In this document: positions 11,400 through 23,429 of the stretch, piece by piece
How positions within the stretch are numbered: the stretch's first letter is position 1
Layout: each line of letters opens with the position of its first letter
Assembly: GCA_963920665.1 (NCBI GenBank)
Contig: OY987273.1
Coordinates: 10,728,501-10,792,500, forward strand
Direction of reading: 5' to 3'
Origin: Straminergon stramineum
Taxonomy: Eukaryota > Streptophyta > Bryopsida > Hypnales > Calliergonaceae
DNA: 64,000 nt
Program-made: the position numbers and the translations under genes
Notes under the pieces: generated by a model
What the model was told of the DNA's origin: nothing
Databases searched by the model: none
What the model saw: the letters and a program-made list of their open reading frames with translations, nothing else

Positions 11400-14300
11400 G
11401 AAATAGAAGGGGAACCTCATGACCATCTACACATATGCAAGTCTTGGCATACAATATAGATATGTGCAAAAGACAAGAAAGATGAAAAAAGTGAGTTGAG
11501 ACTACAAGGTGGAAGACAAACCATTTATCTAGAATTCTTCATATTATGCGATAACCTTATGGTCAATGAAAGAGGGAGATAGCAGAATCGGATGAAGTGC
11601 ATGAACAATTATTGCACTTCCTAGCAACAACCAACAACTTTCACTCCGCCTTCCAAGCACACCAATACCATTGTCATTTATCCAAAATTTCATGGAAAAA
11701 AACATTTGTGTGAGGCACATTCCAAGTCTGTGCACTTGAATTAGTGGCACACAAGAAGTATTAACTATATAGTCCTAAATTTGATGACGGTTTCAGATAA
11801 CAATATCACTATCACAATCCTAATTGCTTCAGATATTGTATTACATCTAACATAGACAATGTATTAAACAACTAGATAGGTGTCAAGGCTGTCAATTGTT
11901 AATGGAGGTGGTTGTCACCAACCTAGTCTACATTGTACAGTAATGCATTTATGTCTTGTAGTCGATGTCTTCTTCAACACATATAACCTTTGTTTGCTTC
12001 TCTAAACCTAAATGTTCTTCATTTCCTTCTTCATGCATACCATTTCTAGTTTCTAGTGATAGCTTGATGTAGTATACTCTCAAACACCTCATGCTCATAG
12101 ACAACCATAGATCTCACCCTTCTATTTCACTATCCACTAAGAAGCATACGAAGTGTATTTCCTTCTATTTTTCTTCAAGCAAGGCACTTAGGAGATCTAG
12201 AATGATTCAAGGGAAAAAAATAGTCTTGAAAATGAGTCAATGAATACTTGGAGATCTAAAGAAGCTTCTAGTCTTTGAAGGAGGAGTTAATAGTGGGAAC
12301 GAGCATGCTAGTCGACAACTTGGATTTGATGCAAGGATTGGTGGAGGATAGTAGTAGAGTCAAAAATCTCTCAAGAGTACATGCTCTAGAAGTAGCAAGC
12401 ATCTTTGAAACCCATTTCTCTTCATTCAAGAACATTACTATTATTTCAATTTCATATTTTAATACGCTTTGCCAAATATGAAATTTTATTACATTTGATG
12501 TTGTTTTATATGTGTTTTCAACATTATATGTGTAGTCCTCACCCATGTGTAAGAACATGTGAATGCCCACAATTGCAATGGCATAGTAGGATAGTGCTCT
12601 AGCCAGTAAAAAAGCATTCCTAGAGACAGACATGTCAATACATTATTTGAAGCAACTTAAGTATGGTAGTCTAGGACTTCCTACATATTTGATTAGTTAG
12701 TACACTTTAAAACAAAGTATGACTACCATTGGTTTCCTAGAAATTGCAATATGTATTTAGGAGTCATATACACTAAGACAAATACACAATTTGGATACTA
12801 TGTAGTAGTCATTCTTTTCCTCTTACCTCTCTTGTGCAAGGGTGTAAAGAAATATAGAAAACTGTGAAAATAACAAATAATATACAAATTCTTTAAGGTT
12901 CATTATGACTTCTATACTAATTCCCTCCTTTCCTAATTAGAAGTGAGGCATCAAATATAGAAGGAATTTGCAATTTTACACATGTCATAGGAAATTTATA
13001 CTGAAGTAACATCACTACAAATAACGTAAATTAAAATAAAGTTTTTTCTTCATAGTGACATGAATTTCCATTTGTATGCATCTTAATATCCTCACTGTAG
13101 CTACATTTGGAATGAATTTTGCAAAAGGTATCATTTTCTTTTAAAATGGATCTCAATTTGCATGATCAAACTATTACTTATATATCATCATAATTTCAAA
13201 GCTACATCACTGTCGTATGAGCCTAATATTATCCAAGTATCAACATAGCATCTTAGTAGTACCAGCCTAGTATCACCAAAGTACAAAACCAATATCCAAT
13301 AAGTAGGAGCAATCTATCACCCATCTAGAAGCACAATATCAAGCAAATATGAGCACAATATCATACAAAAATCAACATAGTATCACTTAAACACAAACAT
13401 AAAATCAATGAAGTATAAACCTAGAATCAAACAAGTATTAGCTTAATTAGTATCATTAGAGTATCAAAGTTAGTTCTAGCCACTAAGCTCTTTATTTGTT
13501 CAAAGTGAAAGTATTGTATACAGGCTCATTTAGAAAGTGCATGATAACATCAAGCTCTAAAACTAAGCCTACGATAGTAAAATGACAAATGCATTACACT
13601 AGTGAGCAACTTCTTGAAATCATAGAAGAGACTGAATCTGGATTTAAAGGGCCAATTTAAATTCATCATTGCAATGATACAATGTCCAACCATTGGATAG
13701 AATTTGATTTTGTTAGCTTGAAGTTTTTATCTACACTAATGATCCTTCATTTTGTCATAGCTGCACTTACATTCCATTGAAATGGGAAGCCACTTGAGTG
13801 ACGATGGTCGTGCAGCCAAGTACCTGTAGAAATTTGTCAACTTAAGTCTTACACACATTGGACGAAAGAAAGTCAAATTGAAAATGTTTGGTCATCATTC
13901 ACTTTGCATTCTAGTGATTCAAAGAGAGGGACATGTGTGAGGATTGAGAATAGAAATAGAATGGTATTTCGACAAGATTTTTGGTTGACAACATGTAGGT
14001 GCATGAACTTTGTTTGAAAAACATTGTAGTTTCTAATTTGGTATCCCCTATTTGAACTTAAAGTTGCAATGTACTAAAAAAGAAATAGTGCTAAGTGAGA
14101 GCATGAGTTGGTAGATTTACCTTTGCTACTAGTCTTGCAGAAATTTTCAACTCCAAGTGTTGAAATCCGACGTCTTATCCTAAGCAAAATCACTCAATAT
14201 CTTGCCATTGCCAATTCACATTTCAATGCATTCTTTCCAAACTTGGTCTTTTGAACGTTCTCTTTGGTTTCATGGGGACCTTGCTAATTTAATTTATTGG

Positions 14301-15270
14301 TTCACATTGGAGAGGGATGAGCTTCTTGTCAACATGAGAACAACAAGAAGTCATGCTAGAGTTGGAGCGCAACCAAATCTACGGAAGTAGTAGGTGGTCA
14401 TGGAAGAGGATAGTGGGGAGGCAATTCAAGTAAGCATCTTCTTCACTTTCTTTGCTTTGATTCTGTTCAAGTAGGATGAGAATGGAACAATTCTGAAACT
14501 ACTACGTTTGATTATTTTTGATGAAGCCATGCCTAAACTCTTTTTGATTCCAATTCCTCAATAGTTTCAATCTTATTTCTGACAAATATTTGAAGTCTAC
14601 AACATTTGTATTCAAGTGCTCCGTGTTAGAATTGGTCAATTTCAATGTGCATCTACTTCATTTCTTGCATCTATTACACTGATAAAATATTGAAGTTTCA
14701 ATGCTCTATTTGACTATGTTCAACTAAGGACGCATATTACCTATCTTCATGGAGATCTATAGTAGAAGTATTCTTCCAATACATGCATAGAACAAATGGA
14801 ATGGCATTGGGCTTTGTACACTAACATTGTATTCTTTGCATCAACATGCATTTGGCATTACGTAGATTTCATTGCTATAAACATCTTCCTAGGTTCTAAA
14901 AAAAACAATGCTCTATTTCTTTGACAAAAAGTAGGGGTAGCTTGTACTACCCCTATTTCCAGTCAAGGGAACTTAACAAAAAAGTTTTTTTAATATACAT
15001 TTGATTCATTTATACTATCCTATCCCAACTACTTTTCTTATTGCAACTCAAGAGTACTAGGAAAATCGAGCAAACATTAGTGGATGTATACTACAAGTAC
15101 TAGTAGATTTGGTGAAATGAACAATGTTGACAAAACCCTGAGCAAGAATTGTTGAGGCCAACTATAATGGAATTAGGGTGATGTGCTATTGTGCATCCTC
15201 AGCGAGAATGGAGAATCCGTGATAGCTTGAGCTTAGGGCGTTTGAGCATCAATTTTTTTAATTTTTTCTT
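11400..15270. other. AT-rich spacer with short unrecognised open frames
   Basis: Open frames at 11544-11750 (minus), 12268-12633 (minus), 12275-12481 (plus) and 14202-14390 (plus) show no recognisable domain. Two of them overlap on opposite strands, so at most one is real. A stretch at about 13230-13470 repeats short phrases built on 'agtatca' and is low-complexity. Nothing else was supported. Confidence 0.3.
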
Positions 15271-15275
15271 TCTAT

Positions 15276-15379
15276 ATAAGAACAAATGTGGGGGTACCGC
15301 AAAGTATCCTAGAAATTGCGAGAAGATCCAACAGTAGTTTCTAGGGTACCTTGTAGTCCCCCCTACAATCGGTCTTAGA
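15276..15379. mobile_element. Palindromic MITE-like repeat, copy 2
   Basis: A near-palindrome. The left arm, containing GGGGGTACC and CCTAGAAAT, pairs with the right arm, containing ATTTCTAGG-like sequence, GGTACC and a C-run, around a central AAGATC. Arms are about 45 bp with a few mismatches. Related arms occur at 9274-9375 and 16441-16541. No coding capacity, as expected for a fold-back MITE. Confidence 0.5.
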
Positions 15380-15404
15380 ACAATCAAATTTTACAAAATA
15401 AACA

Positions 15405-16140
15405 CAATGGATAGGAGGGTGATAGCAAGAAAAACTTTACATTTTTGGTTCAAAAATGTGATTTTTGGTCATAGGACTAGCAATACTATAGACTACTATC
15501 AATTATGCGCGTCAACATGCACATGTGAATCTCAACCATCAATTTTGGGACCCTACATATCTAAAATGTTGATTAAATACTATAGACTACTATGTAGTAC
15601 TATAGAAGCCACTAGGAGCAAAAAATAGCAGAAAAGGGGTCTATAGAACTTTTCATTTTTAGTAATTCAAAAAAAATTCAAAAAATTCCCATAAATTTTT
15701 TTTTGTAGACAAGCATGCTCTGGCATTGCACCAAAAATTTCTTCAAGGAAAATTTTCTCCTACCCGAAAAATGCACGCGAACAATGTTCACTTTGGCCCC
15801 ATGTAGACACCTCATACAAAGGTGTTTTGCAAAAAACTCTTCATCCATCATTGGAATACAAGTACACCTCCAACTTCTCCAATTTGTAGCTTTTAGTTTG
15901 CATTTTTGGGTACAACATCATACCCAAAAAACTCCAAATGACCAAGGTAGACACCCAATCCGGGGCACCTTAAAAATAGTAAAGTAATTTAATAAAATAA
16001 AATAAAACTAGAGAATGTGTGAAACTTCTATGTGTACCTTCATTCCAAATTTCAAGAAAAACGAAATTATGATGCAAAAGTTATGACCAAAAAACCATGT
16101 GTCTTAGGGCAAGGGGACAAAAAATAGGATAAGTGTTTCT
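15405..16140 (+). repeat. Dispersed repeat R3, copy 1
   Basis: This segment aligns along its length, in the same orientation, with 33905-34620. Shared landmarks in order are GCCACTAGGAGCAAAAAA, AACTTTTCATTTTTAGTAAT-like sequence, the run GCATTGCACCAA, TTTGCATTTTTGGGTA, CCAAGGTAGACA and GCAAAAGTTATGA. A short open frame at 15715-15987 has a partly similar counterpart at 34203-34460, but the similarity is at least as strong at the DNA level, so coding is doubtful. Ends were not defined and the class is unknown. Confidence 0.5.
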
Positions 16141-16440
16141 TGCAATCACCCAAGATGGAGTTCTTGCTGATAGGAAATTTAGCAACCACAATTTGGAATC
16201 ACCCCTCAACTTTTGATCGGTGAGATTTTCTTTGCCAAATCAAATGTAAGCAGCATGCAATGTTCTTCACCAAGGTGCTAACAATGGAGATCGACTTATA
16301 ATAGAATAAGAGTTAAATATCACAATTCAATAGAAGCCCTCAATGCCTCTCTAGAAGCACAAGTGTGTTGTAGTGCATAGAAACCCTAGAACAAGACAGA
16401 GTTCTCTAAGCAAATATAGTATAACCTTCTTCATCTTCAG

Positions 16441-16541
16441 ACCTTGACCAATTTAGGAGTCTTGGGAGGTACCTTGCAAACTATTGTAAGATCTGATAGA
16501 GGTCTTGAGGATACCTCCCAGTACCCCTAAAATTGGTCAAG
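16441..16541. mobile_element. Palindromic MITE-like repeat, copy 3
   Basis: The left arm begins CTTGACCAATTTAGGAG and continues through TGGGAGGTACC. The right arm is its near-perfect reverse complement (GGATACCTCCCAGTACCC, then AAATTGGTCAAG). The centre holds AAGATCT, as in the other two copies. Confidence 0.55.
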
Positions 16542-16559
16542 TTTTATTTTCATCATAGA

Positions 16560-19129
16560 CTGGATGAAGTTTTCTTGAAAATTTAGGAGTCCAATACTAA
16601 TTTTGGAACGATTTATAGAGGAAAAAAAAGGATTCGATGTCTTCTATAATTCTCGAAGTATTCTTTGTATCACATTGGATTGACAATATAGGTCGCAATC
16701 ATTTAGAGATCATTGATTTTGTATTATACAATTTTGATTGACGTTATTAGTTCTTCAAATGTTCCAAGAGAATCAATTGCCTTTGAAGACAATCTTGAGT
16801 CTCTTATTAATGTTTTAGTATACATTTGAAAATGAATTAATAGACTTGGTTTCTAATATTACTTCTTTCATATTATAATGTAGTGAGGTTTTAGGAGTTA
16901 AAATTTTGTATTTACTTTATTTAATTTGTATTTGAGGTCACAATTCTAGGGTTGATACAAAATTTATGACATGAGCAAATTGAACGATCAAGAGGTCACA
17001 TTGGCCAATCTTCTTCATTGATGGCACCAAGTGCGATTGAATAGGTTGTACAAGTCCCAGTTGAGTTTGTGCCTTCAACTCTAAGATCCACAAACATTAA
17101 TCTCAACACACAATCATTGGCGGAAGAAGAGAAAGAAATGATAAGCTTCAAAAATATTAACGATGCTTGCGAATGTGTTGCCGACAATTATGAAAAGGTA
17201 CATTTAAATCGACATAGTGGTTAGCAGAAAAGGAAAAACCTATGTTTTCACCAGAGAGCTCTAGCACAGAGTAAATATCAAAATATTGTTCTTTAGTATC
17301 TGTTTCTAGCCTTCAATTTGAAGACTACTGTGACTGTGTTTGCAATGCAGAAATGAAGAAGCACAAGGTGGTGTTCATTCATCTAATTTCTGACTCTAAT
17401 GAAAATGTTGACATTGATTGAATTTTAATCAATTGACAAGTTTTACATTACAGTTTCTACTTCCATATCAAAGATTGTACCATGCATTTATATCATGTAA
17501 AGTAGCAATTTATGTCATTGTAGTAAAGTGAATTTTTTTAAACAAAAATTGTATTTTGTATTGTATTCACTATTTTCGTTAAAGTATTATTGAAATTGAA
17601 GTTTGTACTTGTTTTTGTAGATGAAGGAGTCACCTATTGCTTGTACATAAGAACATAATCCTTTCGAGACACTAGGAACTGATGACATGATACAACCCAA
17701 GATTGTCGGAGAAGATGAAGCAAACTTTGAGATAGAGGACATTAATGATGGTGAGGAAGAGAAAGAGTTATTAGAAGATAAACTTTGCCAATTGCAGAAG
17801 GTTGACATTGTGGCAACCATTGCAAGTTTGAGGATGAAACCAAAAAAAATATTCTTGACTAAATATTACACTTTGTAGGTTGGTGGCAATGCCGATGGTC
17901 AAATCCACTCTTTCTTCTGACATTGACAAATTAGAGAGGGAATTTGCTATCAGATATCATGAGGGAGTAGCAATGTTCTATGTCTCCACAACAAATGAGG
18001 CTAGCCAAAGTTCTACATTCACAAAGGAGATCAACACATGGGATCCATTGTAGAAGGAAAAAAGTGATATATTCAATGCCAATGTTGATTTGGTGTGCGA
18101 CTTGGGGAGATTACTCTTGAGTTTTAGAAAACTACATGAATGAAAACATAGGGTCCATTTAATTCAAAGGGGGGAATAAGGACAAATAATTTCATGTGGA
18201 TGATAAAATAGAAACAATCAAGAAAATCTACAATGAAGGGTGGTTGACAAAAATTGTGCTATGGAGCTAGTAGCATATATATCAAAAAATTATGTACAAA
18301 TGTAAAACATTAACCACAAATGGCAAAAATTGTCATAGTACACAAATAGGGAGGTTTACTTTAGTGGATTCAATGACCCCAAAACTATACAATATGAGGA
18401 TAGAGTTTATAGCCAATTTTACTTCAATTTTTGAAGCTATATGTATTAAATACTCTCAATCATATTGAATGGGATGTTCACAGGCTGATTTAGCAGGGCT
18501 CTTAAAGTATTCAATGGTAAATTTGTTATTAAAAATTGTTATTTGCTCAATGACACTTGAATTGAATTGATTGTTGTTGGTTTCATAGTGTATTTCACTA
18601 TTTCCAGTCTATATATGCATGTATTAGAGGTAAGGGAAAATTTGTAAAGAAGGGCAATAGTTGAAAAAAATTTGGTCACCTAAATATTATATGTAATATA
18701 GACCCATTTAAAAAATTGATTGAAGAAATTTCCAAAAAAGAAATAGGATAATGAAAATACACTCTCCTAGCTTTTTATATAAAAATATGGTCAACTTAAA
18801 TGCAATAATGAAGGTAAATAGCTCCACATCAAATACCCTCTTAACTAAGGTGTATGCCTTAAATTACAAGGAGTGATCTCCCTAAGGTGCCCAAACTCAA
18901 AGTCATGAAGAACTTGAAGTTCTTCATGTGCAACAGAAATCACTCTTTTTGAGTGTCAATAAATCACATTAGATTATTGAAAGGTTGCACGTGTTACACC
19001 CAAGGTGGCACATAACACTTGATTGCATGATTTTGGAAACAAAAGGAAAAAATCGAGTTGTTCATGATGCATGACATCAACGAGTCATTTGGAAGGACTT
19101 GATTTGTCTTTCATTTTTTAGTATTGTAG
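16560..19129. other. AT-rich spacer with weak, broken coding-like stretches
   Basis: Plus-strand pieces around 17000-17210 and at 17687-17878 are rich in acidic residues (for example EDINDGEEEKELLEDK) and are separated by AT-rich, intron-like DNA. Together they could be exons of a decayed gene, but no domain is recognised and stops break the frame after 17880. I assign no function. Confidence 0.25.
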
Positions 19130-19132
19130 ATT
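19130..19132. repeat. Target-site duplication (left), ATT
   Basis: The trinucleotide ATT directly precedes CACTATAAG and is repeated directly after CTAGTG at 23053-23055. A 3-bp duplication is the hallmark of CACTA (En/Spm) insertion. Confidence 0.75.
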
Positions 19133-19150
19133 CACTATAAGAAAACAATG
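19133..19150 (+). repeat. CACTA left terminal inverted repeat
   Basis: CACTATAAGAAAACAATG, matching the reverse complement of 23035-23052 with two differences. Confidence 0.8.
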
Positions 19151-20427
19151 TTTTTTTTGGTGTCCAATCCAAAACATAGGATGTCCAAGGCAAAACATAC
19201 TCTGTCCAGAGAGACATCTAGACGTTTGGAGTATGGATTGTAGTCTAGGGTACCTTTCAGTGGATGTTGCAGATGATGATGGAAAATTGCATTCATAACA
19301 CATTTGTCTTCCCATTGATGTCTATTGTTTTTGGTGACATAGATGAGGACATGATTATGTCAAAGCCAAATGTCTACAAAAACATTGATTTCCATGTTAG
19401 CTTCGTTGACCCATTTTTACTACAAGTAAATTTTAGAAAATTACTTTGATTTTGGGTAAAACGTCTGCCCGAGCTAAAAAGAAGGGGACAGGTAGTGAAG
19501 AGGCAGTCAAAACCATGTCAGATGATGATGTGGCATTCCTACATGTCTTGCCACATGGAATTGGTTGATGTGGCATAGACTAATGCTGACGTGGCATGCC
19601 ATGTCAACACTGAAGGGTCTGCACACTGCATATTCAATTTTTATTTTGTAGACATCTATAGAAACATGAATATGTTTTTAGAGACATCTCCTCTAATGCT
19701 AGAACGTTGACATTGATGTTGTGAGAAAGTGATGACATTTTTGCAAACGTGTTTTTAGACTAAAAGACATTCTCTAAGATACCTCTAGAGACATTATAAC
19801 GTTTTGGGAGATGCTTCTTGAATAGAGAGTCTAACAACGCTTCCTCCTAATGATACATTTCATCTCAGTCATTGGCAAACATGCTTTATTTAGGGATTTT
19901 TATCTAGAGTGAGAAAGTGAGGGTGGCTTCCTTATAGGTCTAGCATCATAGGACATTACTTACACTTCAAGTTAGAAACTTATGCATGCATCAGTGAAGG
20001 GGTCTTCAACACAGCAATAACAAAGAAGTTTTGTCTCTTGATGTCCTCATTATGCTACACTCATGCCCCACCCTATATACTTGAGAGGATTGTAGAATGA
20101 CATGGAAACATGCAAGTGAGTAGACATGGAAGTGGAATGGCACGAGAATAAGGCTAGAAAAAGAAAGACTAAACTATACAATGACTACATTGTGTGAAGA
20201 TAAGGAATGCCTGAAACTTTCTTTGGAATATGTTTTAAAAAAACAGGAAAGACAAGGAAATTTTTAGGTCTGTGGAAAAAAGAATGTCTTACACGTAAGC
20301 GAGTGCAACTCATGTAAAATGGACATCTTGCTCAACATCGGACTCCACTGTAGACGCTCTATGTGTTTATAAAACACTTCATGCCATAGGAGACATACAG
20401 ATGGACGAGGGTTGCTATTATGTGAGC

Positions 20428-20625
20428 ATAGGAGTGTGAGCCTATGAGCCTATAATACTACACATCTATGTTATAGGTGTATGTACCATAGAAACCGTCT
20501 ACGATTATAAGGTATATATATTACAAATACCCATATTATAGGTGTTTATGATACATACACCTTCTATAGTGTGTGGTATCTATATTATAGGTACCTATAA
20601 TGTAGGCTCAATGCTCACAAGCTTG
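20428..20625. repeat. Internal fold-back segment of the CACTA element
   Basis: GTGAGCCTATGAGCCTATAATA on the left pairs, imperfectly, with the segment around TATAATGTAGGCTCAATGC on the right. Between them are further smaller palindromic words such as TATTATAGGTG and ATTATAGGTACCTATAAT. It may be a nested fold-back insertion inside the CACTA element. Confidence 0.4.
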
Positions 20626-22119
20626 CATTCTTGGGCTCATATACTAGCACTGTTAACAGATAGACTATATATTATATTGTTTTCACGTCCATTAGGATAT
20701 CAATGTGCTTCCATACTAACATGCATAAGATTGAGAGGTACTAATCTTCATCCTTTGACACAATATTATTGCCTAGTGCATCTTTGAGGTCTTCAACATC
20801 ATCTTGTAGTTGACACATAGGGTTTGCCTCTTGTACTATAGGTTGCAAGCCAACAAAGTCCTCATCGTTCTGCAATTGAATGATGCCAACTATGGCTTTT
20901 GTTGCATTTCAAGCTAAGCTTGAAATGCTCATCTTCAATACAATTTTAACTCTCTCAATAAATTATTTTTTCACATTGTGTCTTTTGGACTTCCCTTTTG
21001 ATCAATAATTTCTTCTTGTTGGAATTCTTATTTCAGTATTATCTAAATGACATTTCATATTGAACTCACTAAAATATTTAATTTGGAGATGTAGGTGTAT
21101 CAAGTTCATCATTTTACATTTTATAGGCTCCAAAATTATGAAATTTGTTATTATAAACTCCTACCTTGTTAACACTCTAATTTATAACAAGTTGTCTAAC
21201 AAATCTAAAAATCAATTGAAATCAAGAGATTTTTCAATACTCTATTTTGCTTATAATGATGTTTCAAGAATTAAATCTAAGCTAAAGTAAATCCAAACCA
21301 TTTATAAATTTTTTTCTTTCAATGAATAAAATGCATCCTACAGTTTAACTCACGGAATTTTCTGTTTTTCATAGAGTAACCTCCCCGAGCTATTTAAAGA
21401 AGCTACATAAGAACATGAACTAGTGCATTAGGTAGAAGTAAGTGCTTCACTTCTCTCATGATAATGCTCAACAATTAGGGGACATTCCTACACTTTATTT
21501 TAGCTTGTAGTAGTTGAAATCATATTGCATATGATTTCACAAATACTAATGTCTTTACATGATGTCGTGAACAATACCAACATGTCTGTTGGGACATCCT
21601 ATATAGTGACATACTAAAGAAAGGCATGTTGTCTGTAATGTTGTTGTGCAACTATGATGTTTCTAGAGACACTGAGATAATAGAATTAAACAATTCAATC
21701 AACATTTAATCCACTTGAAGATAACCATTTTTTCTATAACATATTTTCATATACACCATACACAATGAGGATGGACGAAATTTAGAGGGATATCAAAAAA
21801 ATGTCAAAAAAAATGTTCCTTCCCATCCTTCTTTGAAAATTTGTCTATAACTTTTGATCTAATGTTTGAAATCTCAAAAAAATATTTGAAGATGAAAGTT
21901 TGTTTGTTTTCTCAACTTTTCTTAGTTTGAAGTTTTCCAAAAAAAGAATCAATCTACTATGCCTAAACGTGGTCTAATATTGTGCTTGTAATCTAATTCT
22001 TGCATTTTACATATCCCATGTGGTTTGTCATGCCTCTACTACCCCACTTGTATAAATATCCCACCTTCACACCTTTGAAAAAAATACATTATGGAGCCGT
22101 TGGAAGCCATGTGATGTAA

Positions 22120-22262
22120 TTGTCATATGAGGTGTATTTTGTATGGTGTATAATGCATGATGTATTTTGTATGGTGTGTTGCATACTATGTATTGTACAT
22201 GATGTACTATGTAGGAAATATTGTATATGTAATGTATATGCCATGCTACATAGGATAGTATG
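22120..22262. repeat. Imperfect simple array of 'tgtatgatgta' words
   Basis: A low-complexity run in which TGTAT, ATGATGTA and TGTATGGTGT recur without a fixed period. It holds no gene and lies inside the CACTA element. Confidence 0.4.
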
Positions 22263-22439
22263 TATACCCTTGGTTTTTATGAAAGACATGTGATTCTCTT
22301 CGTAGACACCATGTTGAATAGTGGAAAATTTTCCTTACCACATGGATGTCCAAGGTGACATCATTTTATTCATCTATATCTTATTCAATGTTCCAAGAGG
22401 TCAGTATCATGAAATGCAAACATCTAATCTAACATACCA

Positions 22440-22685
22440 AAGCATTTGAACATCCAAGTTGATGTCTCAAAAGGCATCCAATGATCTAAATTATTGTCTT
22501 CAAAGACATCTCCGGAAATGTTTAAACATCTACGTTGACCTCTCAGAAGACATCTTAGAAACATTTGGACGTCTATATTGGTGTCTCAGAAGACATCTTA
22601 GAGAACATTTGGATGTCTATATTGGTGTCTCAGAAGACATCTTAGAGAACATTTGGACGTCTATGTTGATGTCTCAAAAAATGGT
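22440..22685 (+). repeat. 44-bp tandem repeats in the CACTA right subterminal region
   Basis: ACATTTGGACGTCTATATTG and what follows recurs at 22561, 22605 and 22649, an exact 44-bp period. More diverged units lie upstream to about 22440. Each unit carries both GTCTC and GACATCT, words also seen near the left end (19160-19230). The location fits subterminal transposase-binding repeats. Confidence 0.6.
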
Positions 22686-23034
22686 ATAAAATTCTCCTAC
22701 AATAGAAAACTATGTTGATGTAGCATGCCATGTCAACCTTATTGGATGCCATGTCACCTTTTTAGGTTGCCATGTCATAGATGGGCATGGATGAAAAAAA
22801 TTCCTATGTGGCTTCCTGCATTCGAGTGGCGCTTAGGTGGCAGCCACATGGCAAATTTTCATAACTCTGTTGACCTATATTTTTTGGGATGTCTGATTAA
22901 AAACATAAGCATGTCCAATGTCTTTTGGGGTGTTTTTGGCATATTTTAGGCAATGCAAAATTTTGGATGTTTGTGTAGACATTTTAAGACATCATACAGG
23001 GCATCAACATGAAGAATTCTCCAATTTGAAAAAA

Positions 23035-23052
23035 CATTGTTTTCTTCTAGTG
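23035..23052 (-). repeat. CACTA right terminal inverted repeat
   Basis: CATTGTTTTCTTCTAGTG, followed by the ATT duplication at 23053-23055. Confidence 0.8.
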
Positions 23053-23429
23053 ATTACAAATTTCTGTGGTTCATTTTTTATTTTGGATTTGCATTACTAT
23101 CTACCTTTTAAAAATTTCAGGTCTATAGAGGACTCCTATGTGAAGATCAACTTGGTACACTTTTTTATTGCATACAAAAGTATGGTCTTCTTTCATTGGA
23201 CCGATTTATTTAGATGTTGAGGCCCTCGAAGAAGAAAAGTTGTGTTGCCCAATCAACAAAAAAGCATCGGTACTTAATGCCAATTGAGGTGTTCACCACT
23301 CTTGTTTTTCGAGTGAGAAATTTTACTGTACAAGGTTATTTTATTTTTATTGTTTCAAATTATCATAGTATAAACCTAACTTCTTCTTCAAGGTTTTGAT
23401 AATTGAAACGTTGTTGGAGTTTTGCAGAG

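Larger units (their letters stand above)
19133..23052. mobile_element. Non-autonomous CACTA (En/Spm-like) DNA transposon
   Basis: The left end reads CACTATAAGAAAACAATG and the right end CATTGTTTTCTTCTAGTG. As inverted repeats they differ at two positions. Both are preceded or followed by ATT, giving the 3-bp duplication expected of CACTA elements. The element is 3920 bp. Inside both ends are repeated short words such as GATGTCCA, TGTCCA and GACATCT, in the position of the subterminal transposase-binding repeats of this superfamily. No TNPD-like transposase frame longer than about 100 codons is present, so it would need a transposase supplied in trans. Intact ends and target duplication suggest the insertion is not very old. 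Confidence 0.8.

Noticed and set aside
12268..12633. 121-codon minus-strand ORF as a gene
   Set aside because: It overlaps a plus-strand open frame over the same bases, contains no recognisable motif and lies in AT-rich spacer.
9274..16541. CRISPR-like array from three similar palindromic repeats
   Set aside because: Only three copies, kilobases apart, in plant nuclear DNA, with no spacer structure. They are MITE-like.
22459..22689. Small protein gene in the 44-bp repeats
   Set aside because: The frame shifts between repeat units and has no homologous start. It is a by-product of the tandem repeats inside the CACTA element.
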